Assembly: GCA_027034975.1 (NCBI GenBank) | Contig: JALVWQ010000030.1 | Location: 1-41,433, forward strand | Origin: Campylobacteraceae bacterium | GTDB lineage: Bacteria; Campylobacterota; Campylobacteria; Campylobacterales; Sulfurovaceae | Direction of reading: 5' to 3' | DNA: 41,433 nucleotides | Shown: piece by piece, positions 1 through 8,380 of the stretch | Layout: each line of letters opens with the position of its first letter | How positions within the stretch are numbered: the first letter of the stretch is position 1 | Notes under the pieces: generated by a model | Told to the model about the DNA's origin: nothing | Database searches by the model: none | Seen by the model: only the letters and a program-made list of their open reading frames with translations | Program-made: the position numbers and the translations under genes

Positions 1-737
1 ATTTGGCAACTTGTACACTGTTTATATTTTTTTGCTTCATATTGTGCATAAAAGAAAAAGCCTATAAGAAGTAAAATAGACGATATTGTAGCTATTTTAT
101 CATAAGTATACCAGCCGTGAAGTGTCTCTTTTGAGATATGAAATAGGGGGAGAAACAAAGAGATAAACATAAAAAAGAGTAATTTATCTGTTACGCTAAT
201 AAAATAATCTTTTTTACTATCTGTTGGACATAAATAGCTATCTATATCGGGCATATGCCCTTTCCCGGCTAATGCTTTCATTGCTTGATTTCTTTGTTGA
301 GGTTTTAATCTATCTAATAAAGAAGTATTAAATACAAAATCAACCATTCTTTGAAATGTTGCAGCTTTTTCTTTATCTTCAATTTTAAGAGTTTGCATCT
401 CTCCGTTTTCATCATCATAAATTATACTTAAATTTTCAAATCTATTGACTGTAATTGGCACATTAAAAAAATAGCTACACATTTCGGTTGATGCAAAGGG
501 TTTTTCTTGTCGAATAATTCTTGCATTAGCATATACTTTATATGTATCATCTTCTTTTATAATAAAAAGTGCATAAGGGTAGCCAATCTGTATTGCACTT
601 AAAGCATCTAAATTATGTTCAGTTGCAGTATCTATTAAGTCTTGAACCATATCCTTATAACTCTCTTTAAAACTCCTAACGGGTCCGGAGTTTACATTGA
701 TACTTTCATCAGGGTATCTTTTGAGGGGTTGGATCAT
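1..737 (-). CDS. Membrane-anchored peptide-deformylase-like protein, probably inactive (partial)
   Basis: The gene starts at ATG 737, with AGAAGG about 9 bases upstream, and runs off the window after 245 codons. The first ~140 residues resemble peptide deformylase. The GxAAxQ motif is seen as LDALSAIQIG (43-52, Gln50), and the EGCxS motif as TEMCS (84-88, Cys87). The HExDH metal motif is replaced by FQRMVDF (128-134), so both histidines and the glutamate are gone and deformylase activity is not expected. Two hydrophobic segments follow (about 184-200 and 214-231), then a CTSC pair at 241-244. It lies on the same strand downstream of sqr and a small membrane peptide, suggesting one unit. Assignment to the deformylase fold rests on motif positions and is moderately sure; the function is unknown. 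Confidence 0.65.
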   Translation of the reverse strand, partial: MIQPLKRYPDESINVNSGPVRSFKESYKDMVQDLIDTATEHNLDALSAIQIGYPYALFIIKEDDTYKVYANARIIRQEKPFASTEMCSYFFNVPITVNRFENLSIIYDDENGEMQTLKIEDKEKAATFQRMVDFVFNTSLLDRLKPQQRNQAMKALAGKGHMPDIDSYLCPTDSKKDYFISVTDKLLFFMFISLFLPLFHISKETLHGWYTYDKIATISSILLLIGFFFYAQYEAKKYKQCTSCQ

Positions 738-837
738 TGTACTAACCTTCTTTATATAATTTTATAAAAAATTTAAATTGAGTGAATTTTTTAGAAAAGT
801 TTATAGAGAGTATGGAGCATAAAGCCCCAATTTAAGA

Positions 838-999
838 TTAGTGGCTTTTTGCTACAACAATAATCATTTTTATATTAATAACAATAAATCTAATAAATTG
901 CCAGAGAACACATGTTCTTAAAAATCTTGCAAATTTACCTGGAATCATCGTCAAATTAAATTTATCATTTTTACCAAAGTTTACTTCTTCTACTTTCAT
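838..999 (-). CDS. Small single-helix membrane peptide downstream of sqr (53 aa)
   Basis: This is a 53-codon ORF with a strong ribosome binding site (AAAGGAAGAG directly before ATG 999), identical to the one in front of sqr. The N-terminal ~25 residues are polar and basic (MKVEEVNFGKNDKF...). Residues 30-50 form one hydrophobic segment (CVLWQFIRFIVINIKMIIVVA), and the tail is KSH. It begins 31 bases after the sqr stop and ends 100 bases before the deformylase-like gene, all on one strand. I do not recognise a named family. The strong start signal and position argue for a real gene. A role as a membrane partner of the monotopic sulfide:quinone oxidoreductase is inference only. Confidence 0.6.
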   Translation of the reverse strand: MKVEEVNFGKNDKFNLTMIPGKFARFLRTCVLWQFIRFIVINIKMIIVVAKSH

Positions 1000-1030
1000 A
1001 CTCTTCCTTTCTTAATTATATAGTGTTTTA

Positions 1031-2500
1031 TTATTCAGGGATCAAAGTCCAACCTGGCTTAAGTTTTGCTTTATAGATGAACAGGTAGTGAAGGATATGT
1101 TTAATCCAGTGACCTGCAAGACCAATTTCACCAAATGTATAGTCTGTGTCTCTTCCTGTTCCTGGATACTTTTCGAAATCAGGAACCACAGGATATACTG
1201 TCATTGCTGCTGCTTGGCCATCAAATATTCCTTTACCAGCACTTGCTACACAAGCTGCACCCATCTCTGCCATAGAGATTTCATGAATATGTGCATTCTC
1301 TCCATCTTTAATAAGGCTACATACAGACTCTGCAACTGCTTTTCCAATAATTCCAGAAGGCATACCCGTTCTTGGAGGAGTTGGATTAATTGGAGTACCA
1401 TTTGGTGACTTTGCAGGCTTAGAGATAATATGCGGTGGTGCAAAAGCAATACCTGCTGCAAAGATATTAGAGTAATCAGGGTTTTGATACTTTCTTGGCC
1501 AGTCACTTGCTTTCCACTCTTCGTAAGGTTTTGGAGTGTAGTCTGCATCTACTTTCATAAATCCGTTTGGTGCAAATAGTTTATCTGTAATGTCACTGCC
1601 ATCTTTTGCGTAAGCTTTTAAGCCAACACCTGCAAATGGTGGAATAAGCATTGCGAAGTCAAACTCTTCTGTACCTGTTGTTCCATCTAAGAGTTCATAA
1701 TCTAATTTACCCTCTTCAACTTTACTTACATGAGCACCGATTATCCAATCTACCCCTCTCTCTGCATAAAGAGATTCTGCAAATAGTTTAGAACTTACAA
1801 CATATCCGCCGACTTTCATATGTAAGCCACCCATTCCGAAGTCTCCCAAAAATGCTTCGTTAGAGATCCATTTAATCTCTAAGTTATCTCTAACACCTGC
1901 TTTTTTAGCTTCGTGCTCGATATTAAAGATATACTCAAATGCTGCACCTTGGCAAGTACACAATCCATGACCAGTACCTACAAGGATTTTTTGTTTCTCA
2001 GTTTTAGCTTTTTCAAAAATTCTTCTTAATTCACTGTTTGCATGCACAGCGTGGTCAGCTGTACAAACAGAAACAGTGTGTGGTCCAATTTGTCCATTTC
2101 CATCTCCAAGACCTGGAGTTGCATCGAAGTTTAGTTTTGGACCAGTAGCATTTACTAAATAGTCATACTCTAACTCTTCTGTTTGCCCCTCTTTACCTTG
2201 ACCAGTATATTCAATAGTGATAAACGGTTTATCGCTTCCCTCTTTTCCTTCTGGGTGAATAGATACAGCTTTTGCTTGTCTGTAATCTATCCCTGCTTTT
2301 GCATATACTGGCGCTAATGGAAATACAACATCCTCTTTTTTCATCTGTCCAATACCAACCCAAATATTCGATGGAATCCAGTTCCAATTTGAGTTAGGTG
2401 TTACTACAACAACTTCATGGTCATTACCAAGCCATTTTTTTGCAAATGTAGCAGTTGTGTGTCCCGCAACACCACCACCCATTACTACTAATCTTGCCAT
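1031..2500 (-). CDS. sqr: Sulfide:quinone oxidoreductase
   Basis: This is an FAD enzyme that oxidises sulfide to polysulfide or sulfur and passes electrons to membrane quinone on the periplasmic face. The 489 residues begin with the dinucleotide-binding loop GGGVAG (8-13). NATG follows at 117-120, and a conserved loop TPPRTG at 374-379 sits next to the flavin in this family. Cysteines are at 146, 181, 183, 394 and 417; Cys146, one of Cys181/183 and one of the late pair are the likely redox set. The C-terminal stretch 463-480 (GHWIKHILHYLFIYKAKL) is amphipathic and suits membrane anchoring. The length is longer than classic ~430-residue forms, so it is one of the divergent SQR types; I cannot fix which. 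AAAGGAAGAG precedes the start. Confidence 0.85.
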   Translation of the reverse strand: MARLVVMGGGVAGHTTATFAKKWLGNDHEVVVVTPNSNWNWIPSNIWVGIGQMKKEDVVFPLAPVYAKAGIDYRQAKAVSIHPEGKEGSDKPFITIEYTGQGKEGQTEELEYDYLVNATGPKLNFDATPGLGDGNGQIGPHTVSVCTADHAVHANSELRRIFEKAKTEKQKILVGTGHGLCTCQGAAFEYIFNIEHEAKKAGVRDNLEIKWISNEAFLGDFGMGGLHMKVGGYVVSSKLFAESLYAERGVDWIIGAHVSKVEEGKLDYELLDGTTGTEEFDFAMLIPPFAGVGLKAYAKDGSDITDKLFAPNGFMKVDADYTPKPYEEWKASDWPRKYQNPDYSNIFAAGIAFAPPHIISKPAKSPNGTPINPTPPRTGMPSGIIGKAVAESVCSLIKDGENAHIHEISMAEMGAACVASAGKGIFDGQAAAMTVYPVVPDFEKYPGTGRDTDYTFGEIGLAGHWIKHILHYLFIYKAKLKPGWTLIPE

Positions 2501-2540
2501 ACTCTTCCTTTATAAATTAATCTTTATACGCTTAAATTGT

Positions 2541-2546
2541 ATTATA
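2541..2546 (-). promoter_or_regulatory. Candidate -10 box for sqr
   Basis: TATAAT reads on the minus strand 41 bases before the sqr start, in a 169-base divergent gap shared with the peptide-binding protein. No good -35 hexamer lies 16-18 bases further upstream, so this is a weak promoter call. Confidence 0.35.
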
Positions 2547-2669
2547 AGTTTTATTAAAGCGTAATTAGTATGAATAGTAATGATAATTCGTTCACAATTC
2601 ATTTTAATCACTGCTACTTTTTGATACTTTTTAGATAAAATGCTGTAAAAAAACGAAAATGGAGTCTCT

Positions 2670-4175
2670 ATGTTCAAAATTGTACCTCTCTATATAGTCT
2701 CTTTTGTTTTACTCTTCTCCTCTGAGTTTCATACTTCGATATCCTCCTCTCCAAATCGGATTAATCCGCTTTTGGCAACCGATAGTGCAAGTAGTGCAAT
2801 TGCAGATTGGATCTTTAATGGATTGGTAAAGTTTGATAAAGATGCAAAGATTATAGGTGATTTAGCAAAGTCTTGGCACTTTGAAGATAACAAAACGCTC
2901 ATTTTTGAATTGCGAAGAGATGTTCTTTGGCATGATGGAGCGAAGTTTAGCTCGAAAGATGTGCTTTTTACCTATAATCTCTTAAAGTCTAAAAAGATAA
3001 CTACTCCCTATTCGAGTGATTTTGATGAGGTTTTAAGTGTAGAGTCTTTGGGTGCGTATAAAATAAAGGTAAAGTATAAAAAGCCCTATTTTAAGGCTCT
3101 CTCTATCTGGATGATGGGGATACTGCCTGAGCATTTATGGAAAAAAGAGAAGAATCCTATGCAGAGTAAGCTTAATAAATTTGCAATTGGTACAGGCCCT
3201 TATAAGATGACAAAAGCTTTTGAAGTGAATAAAAAGATAGAGCTTCTTGCCAATACGCACTATTTTGAGGGGAAGCCAAATATTGATAAACAGATATTCC
3301 ACTATGTTGGCGATGCTGCTACTGAGTTTTTGATGTTAAAGGCAAAGCAGCTTGATATTGGTGCTTTGTCGCCTTTGCAGGTGAATCGTCAAATTAATAG
3401 AGAGTTTAAAGAGAGCTTTAATATTTTTGAGCGTCCATCAAATGGATATACCTATTTAGGTTTTAATTTACGAAAAGCTCCATTTAACAACCCAAAGGCA
3501 AGAGAGGCGATAGCTTTGGCTATTAATAAGCAGGAGTTGATCGATTTACTCTTTTTTTCGCATGGTAAGCCATGCTTTGGCCCTTTTATGCCTGGAACAA
3601 ATGCCTACCCACAAGACTTAAAACCACTGCACTATAACCCAGAGCGAGCCAAAGAGATACTCAAGAGTTTAGGGTATGGCAAGAAGCATCCACTTAGCTT
3701 TACGATTACAACAAATAGTGGGAATGATATACGTGTAAAAGCTGTAGAGATTATTCAGCAGCAGCTATTGAGGGTTGGTATAGAGGTGAAGATTCGAGTG
3801 ATGGAGTGGCAAGCTTTTTTAAATACGGTAGTATTCCCAAGAAATTTTGATGCTGTTGTACTTGGATGGTCGCTTGGGCTTATTCCAGATGCCTACTCTA
3901 TCTGGCATAGTGATGGCGATAAGAAGGGTGGCTTTAACTTTGTTGGCTACCATAATGGAGAGGTAGACAAATTAATTACTCAAGCAAAGTCGGAGATAGA
4001 TAGTAAGAAGTTTGGTGCAATTTATCGAAAGATATTTAAACTAATTGTGAATGATCACCCTTATATCTTTTTATATATACCAAATTCGATAACAGCAGTA
4101 AGTAAACGGATTGAAGGAGTTGAGTCTTCTGTAGTTGGTTTACAACACAACTTTATTCATTGGAAGATTAAGTAA
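2670..4175 (+). CDS. ABC transporter substrate-binding protein, family 5 (peptide/nickel type)
   Basis: This is a periplasmic binding protein of the DppA/OppA (SBP_bac_5) family, which binds oligopeptides, metal chelates or related solutes for an ABC importer. The 501 residues start with a hydrophobic export signal (about residues 3-20). The typical order follows: an early LAKSW region, a FELRRDVLWHDGAKFSSKDV segment, the mid-protein GTGPYKM motif, and a late segment reading NFDAVVLGWSLGLIPDAYSIWHSD. GGAG lies 6 bases before the ATG. No permease or ATPase gene is adjacent, so its partner must be encoded elsewhere. Substrate cannot be told from sequence alone. It ends directly at a heptad-repeat hairpin. 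Confidence 0.82.
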   Translation: MFKIVPLYIVSFVLLFSSEFHTSISSSPNRINPLLATDSASSAIADWIFNGLVKFDKDAKIIGDLAKSWHFEDNKTLIFELRRDVLWHDGAKFSSKDVLFTYNLLKSKKITTPYSSDFDEVLSVESLGAYKIKVKYKKPYFKALSIWMMGILPEHLWKKEKNPMQSKLNKFAIGTGPYKMTKAFEVNKKIELLANTHYFEGKPNIDKQIFHYVGDAATEFLMLKAKQLDIGALSPLQVNRQINREFKESFNIFERPSNGYTYLGFNLRKAPFNNPKAREAIALAINKQELIDLLFFSHGKPCFGPFMPGTNAYPQDLKPLHYNPERAKEILKSLGYGKKHPLSFTITTNSGNDIRVKAVEIIQQQLLRVGIEVKIRVMEWQAFLNTVVFPRNFDAVVLGWSLGLIPDAYSIWHSDGDKKGGFNFVGYHNGEVDKLITQAKSEIDSKKFGAIYRKIFKLIVNDHPYIFLYIPNSITAVSKRIEGVESSVVGLQHNFIHWKIK

Positions 4176-4247
4176 GGGAGAAGGGAGAAGGATGAAGGGG
4201 TAAGTTGGTTGTTTTTTCCTTCTCCCTTCAACCTTCTTCCTTCTCCC
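4176..4247. repeat. Heptad-repeat hairpin between the peptide-binding protein and gph
   Basis: The left arm is GGGAGAA GGGAGAA GGATGAA GGGG (4176-4200). The right arm is CCTTCTC CCTTCAA CCTTCTT CCTTCTC CC (4218-4247). The arms are reverse complements with about two mismatches over 25 bases. Both show an exact 7-base period. The left arm starts at the first base after the stop codon. It could act as a transcription terminator, though no clear T-run follows. Confidence 0.8.
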
Positions 4248-4266
4248 CTAATAAAAAAGGAGAGTA

Positions 4267-4911
4267 ATGCAACAAGTAATACTATTTGATTTAGATGGTA
4301 CACTAATAGACTCAACCGAGGCAATTTTAGAGAGTTTTCGGATTGCTTTTAAAAAGTTTGGTAAGAAACCGCCAAGTAAAGAGGCAATTTTACCGCAAAT
4401 TGGGCATCCGCTCTTTGAAATGTTTGTCAATTTAGGGGTACCAAGAGAGGAGGCACAAAAGTATGTCGATGCTTATAAAGAGTCTTATCGGAAGATTCAT
4501 ACTCAAAAAACTCTGCTTTTGCCGCGGACCAAAGAGGCGGTAGAACTTGCATACAATCATGGAGCCAAATTGGGTATTGTGACAACAAAGACAGGAAAAT
4601 ACTCAAAAGAGTTAATGGAACATTTCGGTTTAATGAATTATTTCGATGTATTAATCGGGAGCGAAGATGTAAAAAGACATAAACCCCACCCCGAACCAAT
4701 TGAGAGGGCACTAGAGCTTATGGATGTTGCAAAAAGTGACAATATAACTATGATCGGAGATACATGTATGGATATGCAAGCAGCCAAGAGTGCTGGTATT
4801 GAGGCAGTAGCAGTTCCTTTTACCTATACACCACTAGAGGAGTTAAAAGTGTGTAGTAAAGTAGTAAAGAGATGTATTTTTGAAGCAGTTAGTTATATTT
4901 TATATAATTAA
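4267..4911 (+). CDS. gph: HAD-family phosphatase, phosphoglycolate phosphatase type
   Basis: This is a cytoplasmic HAD hydrolase that likely dephosphorylates 2-phosphoglycolate or a similar small phosphate ester. The 214 residues show all HAD motifs. The nucleophile loop is FDLDGTLIDS (Asp8, Asp10), motif II is VTTKTGK near 102, and the lysine motif is RHKPHPEP near 138. Motif III/IV is MIGDTCMDMQAAKSAG near 160. The alpha-helical cap between motifs I and II is of the Gph/PpaX length. AAAGGAGAG precedes the start. It could instead be a pyrophosphatase-like PpaX; the sequence does not separate these. Confidence 0.75.
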   Translation: MQQVILFDLDGTLIDSTEAILESFRIAFKKFGKKPPSKEAILPQIGHPLFEMFVNLGVPREEAQKYVDAYKESYRKIHTQKTLLLPRTKEAVELAYNHGAKLGIVTTKTGKYSKELMEHFGLMNYFDVLIGSEDVKRHKPHPEPIERALELMDVAKSDNITMIGDTCMDMQAAKSAGIEAVAVPFTYTPLEELKVCSKVVKRCIFEAVSYILYN

Positions 4912-4929
4912 TTGTAACAAAAAGGGTTA

Positions 4930-4965
4930 TTTAAGTTCATTCTATTAAAATTAATTTAACTTAAA
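4930..4965. promoter_or_regulatory. Inverted repeat in the por leader
   Basis: TTTAAGTT (4930-4937) and AACTTAAA (4958-4965) are perfect 8-base inverted arms 20 bases apart, in the 72-base gap before porG. They could be an operator or a leader hairpin. The AT content is high, so chance is possible. Confidence 0.35.
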
Positions 4966-4983
4966 AAAATAATAGGAGTTGAA

Positions 4984-5547
4984 ATGGTAGAGATTCGATG
5001 GCATTCTCGTGCAGGTCAAGGTGCTGTAACCGGTGCTAAAGGGCTTGGCGACGTAGTTGCAAGAACAGGCAAAGAGGTACAAGCATTTGCACTTTACGGC
5101 TCAGCAAAAAGAGGTGCAGCGATGCGGGCATACAATAGAATTGATGATAAGCCAATTATTAATCATGAGAAGTATATGTTACCAGATTATGTATTGGTAA
5201 TTGACCCGGCGCTTGCATTTACTGATAATATAACAGAAAATGACAAACCAACAACAAAGTATATTATTACAACACATTTAAGTAAAGATGAGTTAGTTGC
5301 ACAAATTCCTGAGTTACAAGATAAGAAAGAGAGAGTATTTGTTGTAGATGCTATTGGGATATCGCTCGATACTATTGGTAGATCTATGCCAAATACTCCT
5401 ATACTTGGTGCATTAATGAAAGTATCAGGTATGTATGAATTAGATTTCTTTTTAGATTCTATGAAGAGTGTTTTAGCGAAGTTTCCACAAAAGATTATCG
5501 ATGCAAATATGGAAGCAATGACTAGAGCATATAATGAAGTTAAGTAA
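4984..5547 (+). CDS. porG: Pyruvate:ferredoxin oxidoreductase, gamma subunit
   Basis: This is the gamma subunit of the four-subunit pyruvate:ferredoxin oxidoreductase. The complex interconverts pyruvate and acetyl-CoA plus CO2 with ferredoxin; in autotrophic Campylobacterota it runs as pyruvate synthase beside the reductive TCA cycle. The 187 residues open with the family signature RWHSRAGQGAVTGAK and a following YGSAKRGAAMRAYNRI segment. The length matches the stand-alone gamma type. AGGAG sits 7 bases before the ATG. It is first of porG-D-A-B, spaced 10 bases from porD. Confidence 0.92.
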   Translation: MVEIRWHSRAGQGAVTGAKGLGDVVARTGKEVQAFALYGSAKRGAAMRAYNRIDDKPIINHEKYMLPDYVLVIDPALAFTDNITENDKPTTKYIITTHLSKDELVAQIPELQDKKERVFVVDAIGISLDTIGRSMPNTPILGALMKVSGMYELDFFLDSMKSVLAKFPQKIIDANMEAMTRAYNEVK

Positions 5548-5557
5548 AGGATGATGG

Positions 5558-6010
5558 ATGAGTAGAGGTGTATTAGCAACAGAAAAAAGAGGAATTAGAG
5601 AGTTAGGTGCAGAAGAGTTTGTAGGATGGGATGAGGTTACACAAGGTGTAATTTTACCATCTTTTGAGAGTGAATTAAAAGAGAATGTATCTCATATAAG
5701 ACCAGAAGAGAGAGATTATTCCGATTTTAACTCTTATACTGCAACAGTTGCATCTTGGCGTGTAATTAAGCCAGTGTACAATAGAGATATATGTATCGAT
5801 TGCCAAAACTGTTGGGTTTGGTGTCCTGATACCTCTATTATCTCAAGAGATAAGCAGATGTTAGGCATCGATTACGATCACTGTAAAGGGTGTGGCGTAT
5901 GTGTTGAGGTTTGTCCTACAAACCCTAAATCTCTATTGATGTTTGGTGAAGCAGAAGAGACTGAAGATGCTTTAGCAAAATGGCCAGAGAAAAAAAAGAA
6001 AGCAAAGTAA
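5558..6010 (+). CDS. porD: Pyruvate:ferredoxin oxidoreductase, delta (ferredoxin-like) subunit
   Basis: This is the electron-transfer subunit carrying two [4Fe-4S] clusters. Cysteines 79, 82, 85 and 89 (CIDCQNCWVWCP) and 109, 112, 115 and 119 (CKGCGVCVEVCP) form the two ferredoxin motifs. Residues 1-70 are an N-terminal extension before the clusters, longer than in the ~100-residue archaeal subunits; this longer form seems usual for Campylobacterota. It lies between porG and porA with gaps of 10 and 9 bases. The start is preceded by AAAGGATG. Confidence 0.92.
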   Translation: MSRGVLATEKRGIRELGAEEFVGWDEVTQGVILPSFESELKENVSHIRPEERDYSDFNSYTATVASWRVIKPVYNRDICIDCQNCWVWCPDTSIISRDKQMLGIDYDHCKGCGVCVEVCPTNPKSLLMFGEAEETEDALAKWPEKKKKAK

Positions 6011-6019
6011 GGATAGTAA

Positions 6020-7255
6020 ATGGCAGAGAAAATGGAATTAAAAGAAGTAGAAGTTTGGGATGGTAACTATGCTGCGTCACAAGCATTAAGACAAGCTCAA
6101 GTTGATGTTGTTTCAGCGTATCCAATTACTCCATCAACTCCTATTGTTGAAAACTATGGTGCTTATGTAGCTAATGGTTATGTTGATGGCGAGTTTGTAA
6201 TGGTAGAGTCTGAGCATGCTGCAATGAGTGGTTGTGTTGGTGCAGCTGCAGCTGGTGGTAGGGTAGCAACTGCTACAAGTTCACAAGGTTTTGCACTGAT
6301 GGTGGAGGTACTTTACCAAGCAAGTGGTATGAGATTGCCAATTGTAATGACAGTTGTAAATAGAGCTTTAGCATCGCCACTAAATGTTCGTGGTGACCAT
6401 GGTGATATGTATTTAGGCAGAGATAGCGGCTGGGTGCAAATTGATGCATTTAATGCACAAGAGGCATACGACTTGACACTATGTGCATTTAAAATTGGTG
6501 AAGATATGAGAGTTCGCCTTCCGGTTATGATGCATCAGGATGGATTCTTAACTTCACATACTGCACAAAATGTTCATCCTCTTAGTGATGATGAAGCATA
6601 TAAATTTGTAGGTGATTATAAACCATACGAAGAGATGCTAGACTTTACGAAACCTGTAACTTATGGTGCGCAAACAGAAGAAGATTGGCATTATGAACAT
6701 AAAGCGAGACAACATAAAGCATTAATGGAATCAAAAGATGTTATTGATGAAGTTTTTGCAGAATTCAAAAAGCTAACAGGTAGAGAGTATAAGAGAGTAG
6801 AGAGTTACATGATGGATGATGCAGAAGTTGCTATCGTAGCACTTGGAACTACTGTTGAGACTGCAAGAGTTGCAGCAGAGCAATTAAGAGAAGAGGGGAT
6901 TAAAGCAGGTGTTGTAGCTCCTAGATGCTTTAGACCATTCCCGTTTGATGAAATTAGAGATGCACTCGAGAATACAAAAGCTATTGCTGTGCTTGACAGA
7001 TCGGCTCCAATGGGTGCAATGGGTGCACTGTTTAACGAAGTGAGTGCAGCACTCTATACAACACCAAATAGACCGTTAGTAACTAACTTTATCTATGGTT
7101 TAGGTGGGAGAGACTTCTCTGTAGAAGAGGCAAAAAGAATATTTAAAGAGCAAAAAGCGCATGCAGATGCTGGACATATAACTACACCTATTCAGCAATT
7201 TAGCGGTGTTCGCGGTCCAAAACTTGGCTTTTTCGAAACTAAAAGGGGTAACTAA
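6020..7255 (+). CDS. porA: Pyruvate:ferredoxin oxidoreductase, alpha subunit
   Basis: This is the 411-residue alpha subunit, which forms the pyrimidine side of the thiamine diphosphate site together with PorB. The typical YPITPSTPIVE motif is at about 34-44, followed by the VESEHAAMSGCVGAAAAG region and NVRGDHGD. The C-terminal part holds the transketolase-C-like domain (from about residue 270, with VIALGTTVETA-like spacing) and ends with the FIYGLGGRD region. Its stop overlaps the porB start by one base (TAATG), so the two are probably translationally coupled. Confidence 0.93.
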   Translation: MAEKMELKEVEVWDGNYAASQALRQAQVDVVSAYPITPSTPIVENYGAYVANGYVDGEFVMVESEHAAMSGCVGAAAAGGRVATATSSQGFALMVEVLYQASGMRLPIVMTVVNRALASPLNVRGDHGDMYLGRDSGWVQIDAFNAQEAYDLTLCAFKIGEDMRVRLPVMMHQDGFLTSHTAQNVHPLSDDEAYKFVGDYKPYEEMLDFTKPVTYGAQTEEDWHYEHKARQHKALMESKDVIDEVFAEFKKLTGREYKRVESYMMDDAEVAIVALGTTVETARVAAEQLREEGIKAGVVAPRCFRPFPFDEIRDALENTKAIAVLDRSAPMGAMGALFNEVSAALYTTPNRPLVTNFIYGLGGRDFSVEEAKRIFKEQKAHADAGHITTPIQQFSGVRGPKLGFFETKRGN

Positions 7256-8208
7256 TGGCAATTACAAATATTAAAAACTTAAAAGAGTTCTCAACTGCAA
7301 ATGAACGTTTTGAGGGAGCACACCTGCTTTGTCCTGGTTGTGCACACTCTATGATTGTTAGAGAGTTAATGAATGCAACAGATGACAACTTAGTAATCGC
7401 AAGTAACACAGGTTGTTTAGAGGTTTCTACAGCAGTTTATCCATATACATCTTGGGATACAAGCTGGATCCATATTGGGTTTGAGAATGCTGCTACTGCA
7501 GTTTCTGGTGCTGAGGCTATGTATAAGGCTAGAAAGAGAAAGGGGACTCTAAAAGATCCAGATGCTCCAGTGAAGTTTGTTGCATTTGGTGGTGATGGTT
7601 CTACTTATGATATTGGTTTCCAGTGGTTAAGTGGTGCTGTAGAGAGAGGTCATGACTTTACATATATCTGTTTAGATAACGAAAACTATGCAAACACTGG
7701 TGGACAAAGAAGTTCTGCAACACCTATTGGTGCACATACTTCTACTGCTCAAGCCGGGCGGGTTAGCTATGGAAAAAAAGAGAAGAAGAAAGATTTAGTT
7801 GCTATTATGGCAGCTCATGGCGCTCCATATGTGGCACAACTTGCACCAAATAAGTGGAAGATAATGGCAAAAGGTTTCCAAAAAGCTCTTGAGACTGAGG
7901 GACCATGTTTTATTAACACAGTTTCAGCGTGTACAACAGAGTGGAAGTTTGATCCAAAAGATACAATCCACATTACAGACCTTGCAACAGATACTTTAAT
8001 GTTCCCAATTTACGAAATTATTAATGGGCATGAGTTAAATATTCTCTATAGACCGAAAAATATTATTCCTGTAGAGGAGTATTTAGCTGCTCAAGGAAGA
8101 TATAAACACCTCTTTAAACCTGAGAATCGCCATGTGATTGAGCAGATTCAAAAAGAGATTAACGAGAAGTGGGAATATCTTCAAAGAAGAGAGGAGGCGA
8201 GAGTTTAA
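7255..8208 (+). CDS. porB: Pyruvate:ferredoxin oxidoreductase, beta subunit
   Basis: This is the 317-residue catalytic subunit that binds thiamine diphosphate. The cofactor motif is GGDGSTYDIGFQ (112-123) with DNENYANTGGQ (141-151) closing it. Cys26, Cys29, Cys54 and Cys226 (LCPGCAHS, NTGCLEV, SACTTEW) are the four conserved ligands of the proximal [4Fe-4S] cluster. It is the last gene of porGDAB. A TRAP transporter for a probable small organic acid starts 172 bases downstream. Confidence 0.93.
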   Translation: MAITNIKNLKEFSTANERFEGAHLLCPGCAHSMIVRELMNATDDNLVIASNTGCLEVSTAVYPYTSWDTSWIHIGFENAATAVSGAEAMYKARKRKGTLKDPDAPVKFVAFGGDGSTYDIGFQWLSGAVERGHDFTYICLDNENYANTGGQRSSATPIGAHTSTAQAGRVSYGKKEKKKDLVAIMAAHGAPYVAQLAPNKWKIMAKGFQKALETEGPCFINTVSACTTEWKFDPKDTIHITDLATDTLMFPIYEIINGHELNILYRPKNIIPVEEYLAAQGRYKHLFKPENRHVIEQIQKEINEKWEYLQRREEARV

Positions 8209-8220
8209 TCTCTTCCTCTT
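8191..8220 (+). terminator. Weak hairpin after porB
   Basis: AGAGG...GAGA-gtttaa-TCTC..CCTCT forms a bulged hairpin that spans the porB stop, with CTTTTTATTA about 10 bases later. Because of the internal loop this is only a possible terminator. Confidence 0.25.
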
Positions 8221-8380
8221 ATCAACTTTTTATTACTATATAACTCTAATTTATCCAATACTTCTATTATTTCACAAAGCCACACCTTTTTTGAACTCAT
8301 CTTTAGAAAAATGATCTAAGTCAATATTCTTAAGAGATTTTTAGTTACAATAGTTACTATAAAATTTTAAAGGAGTGTGT

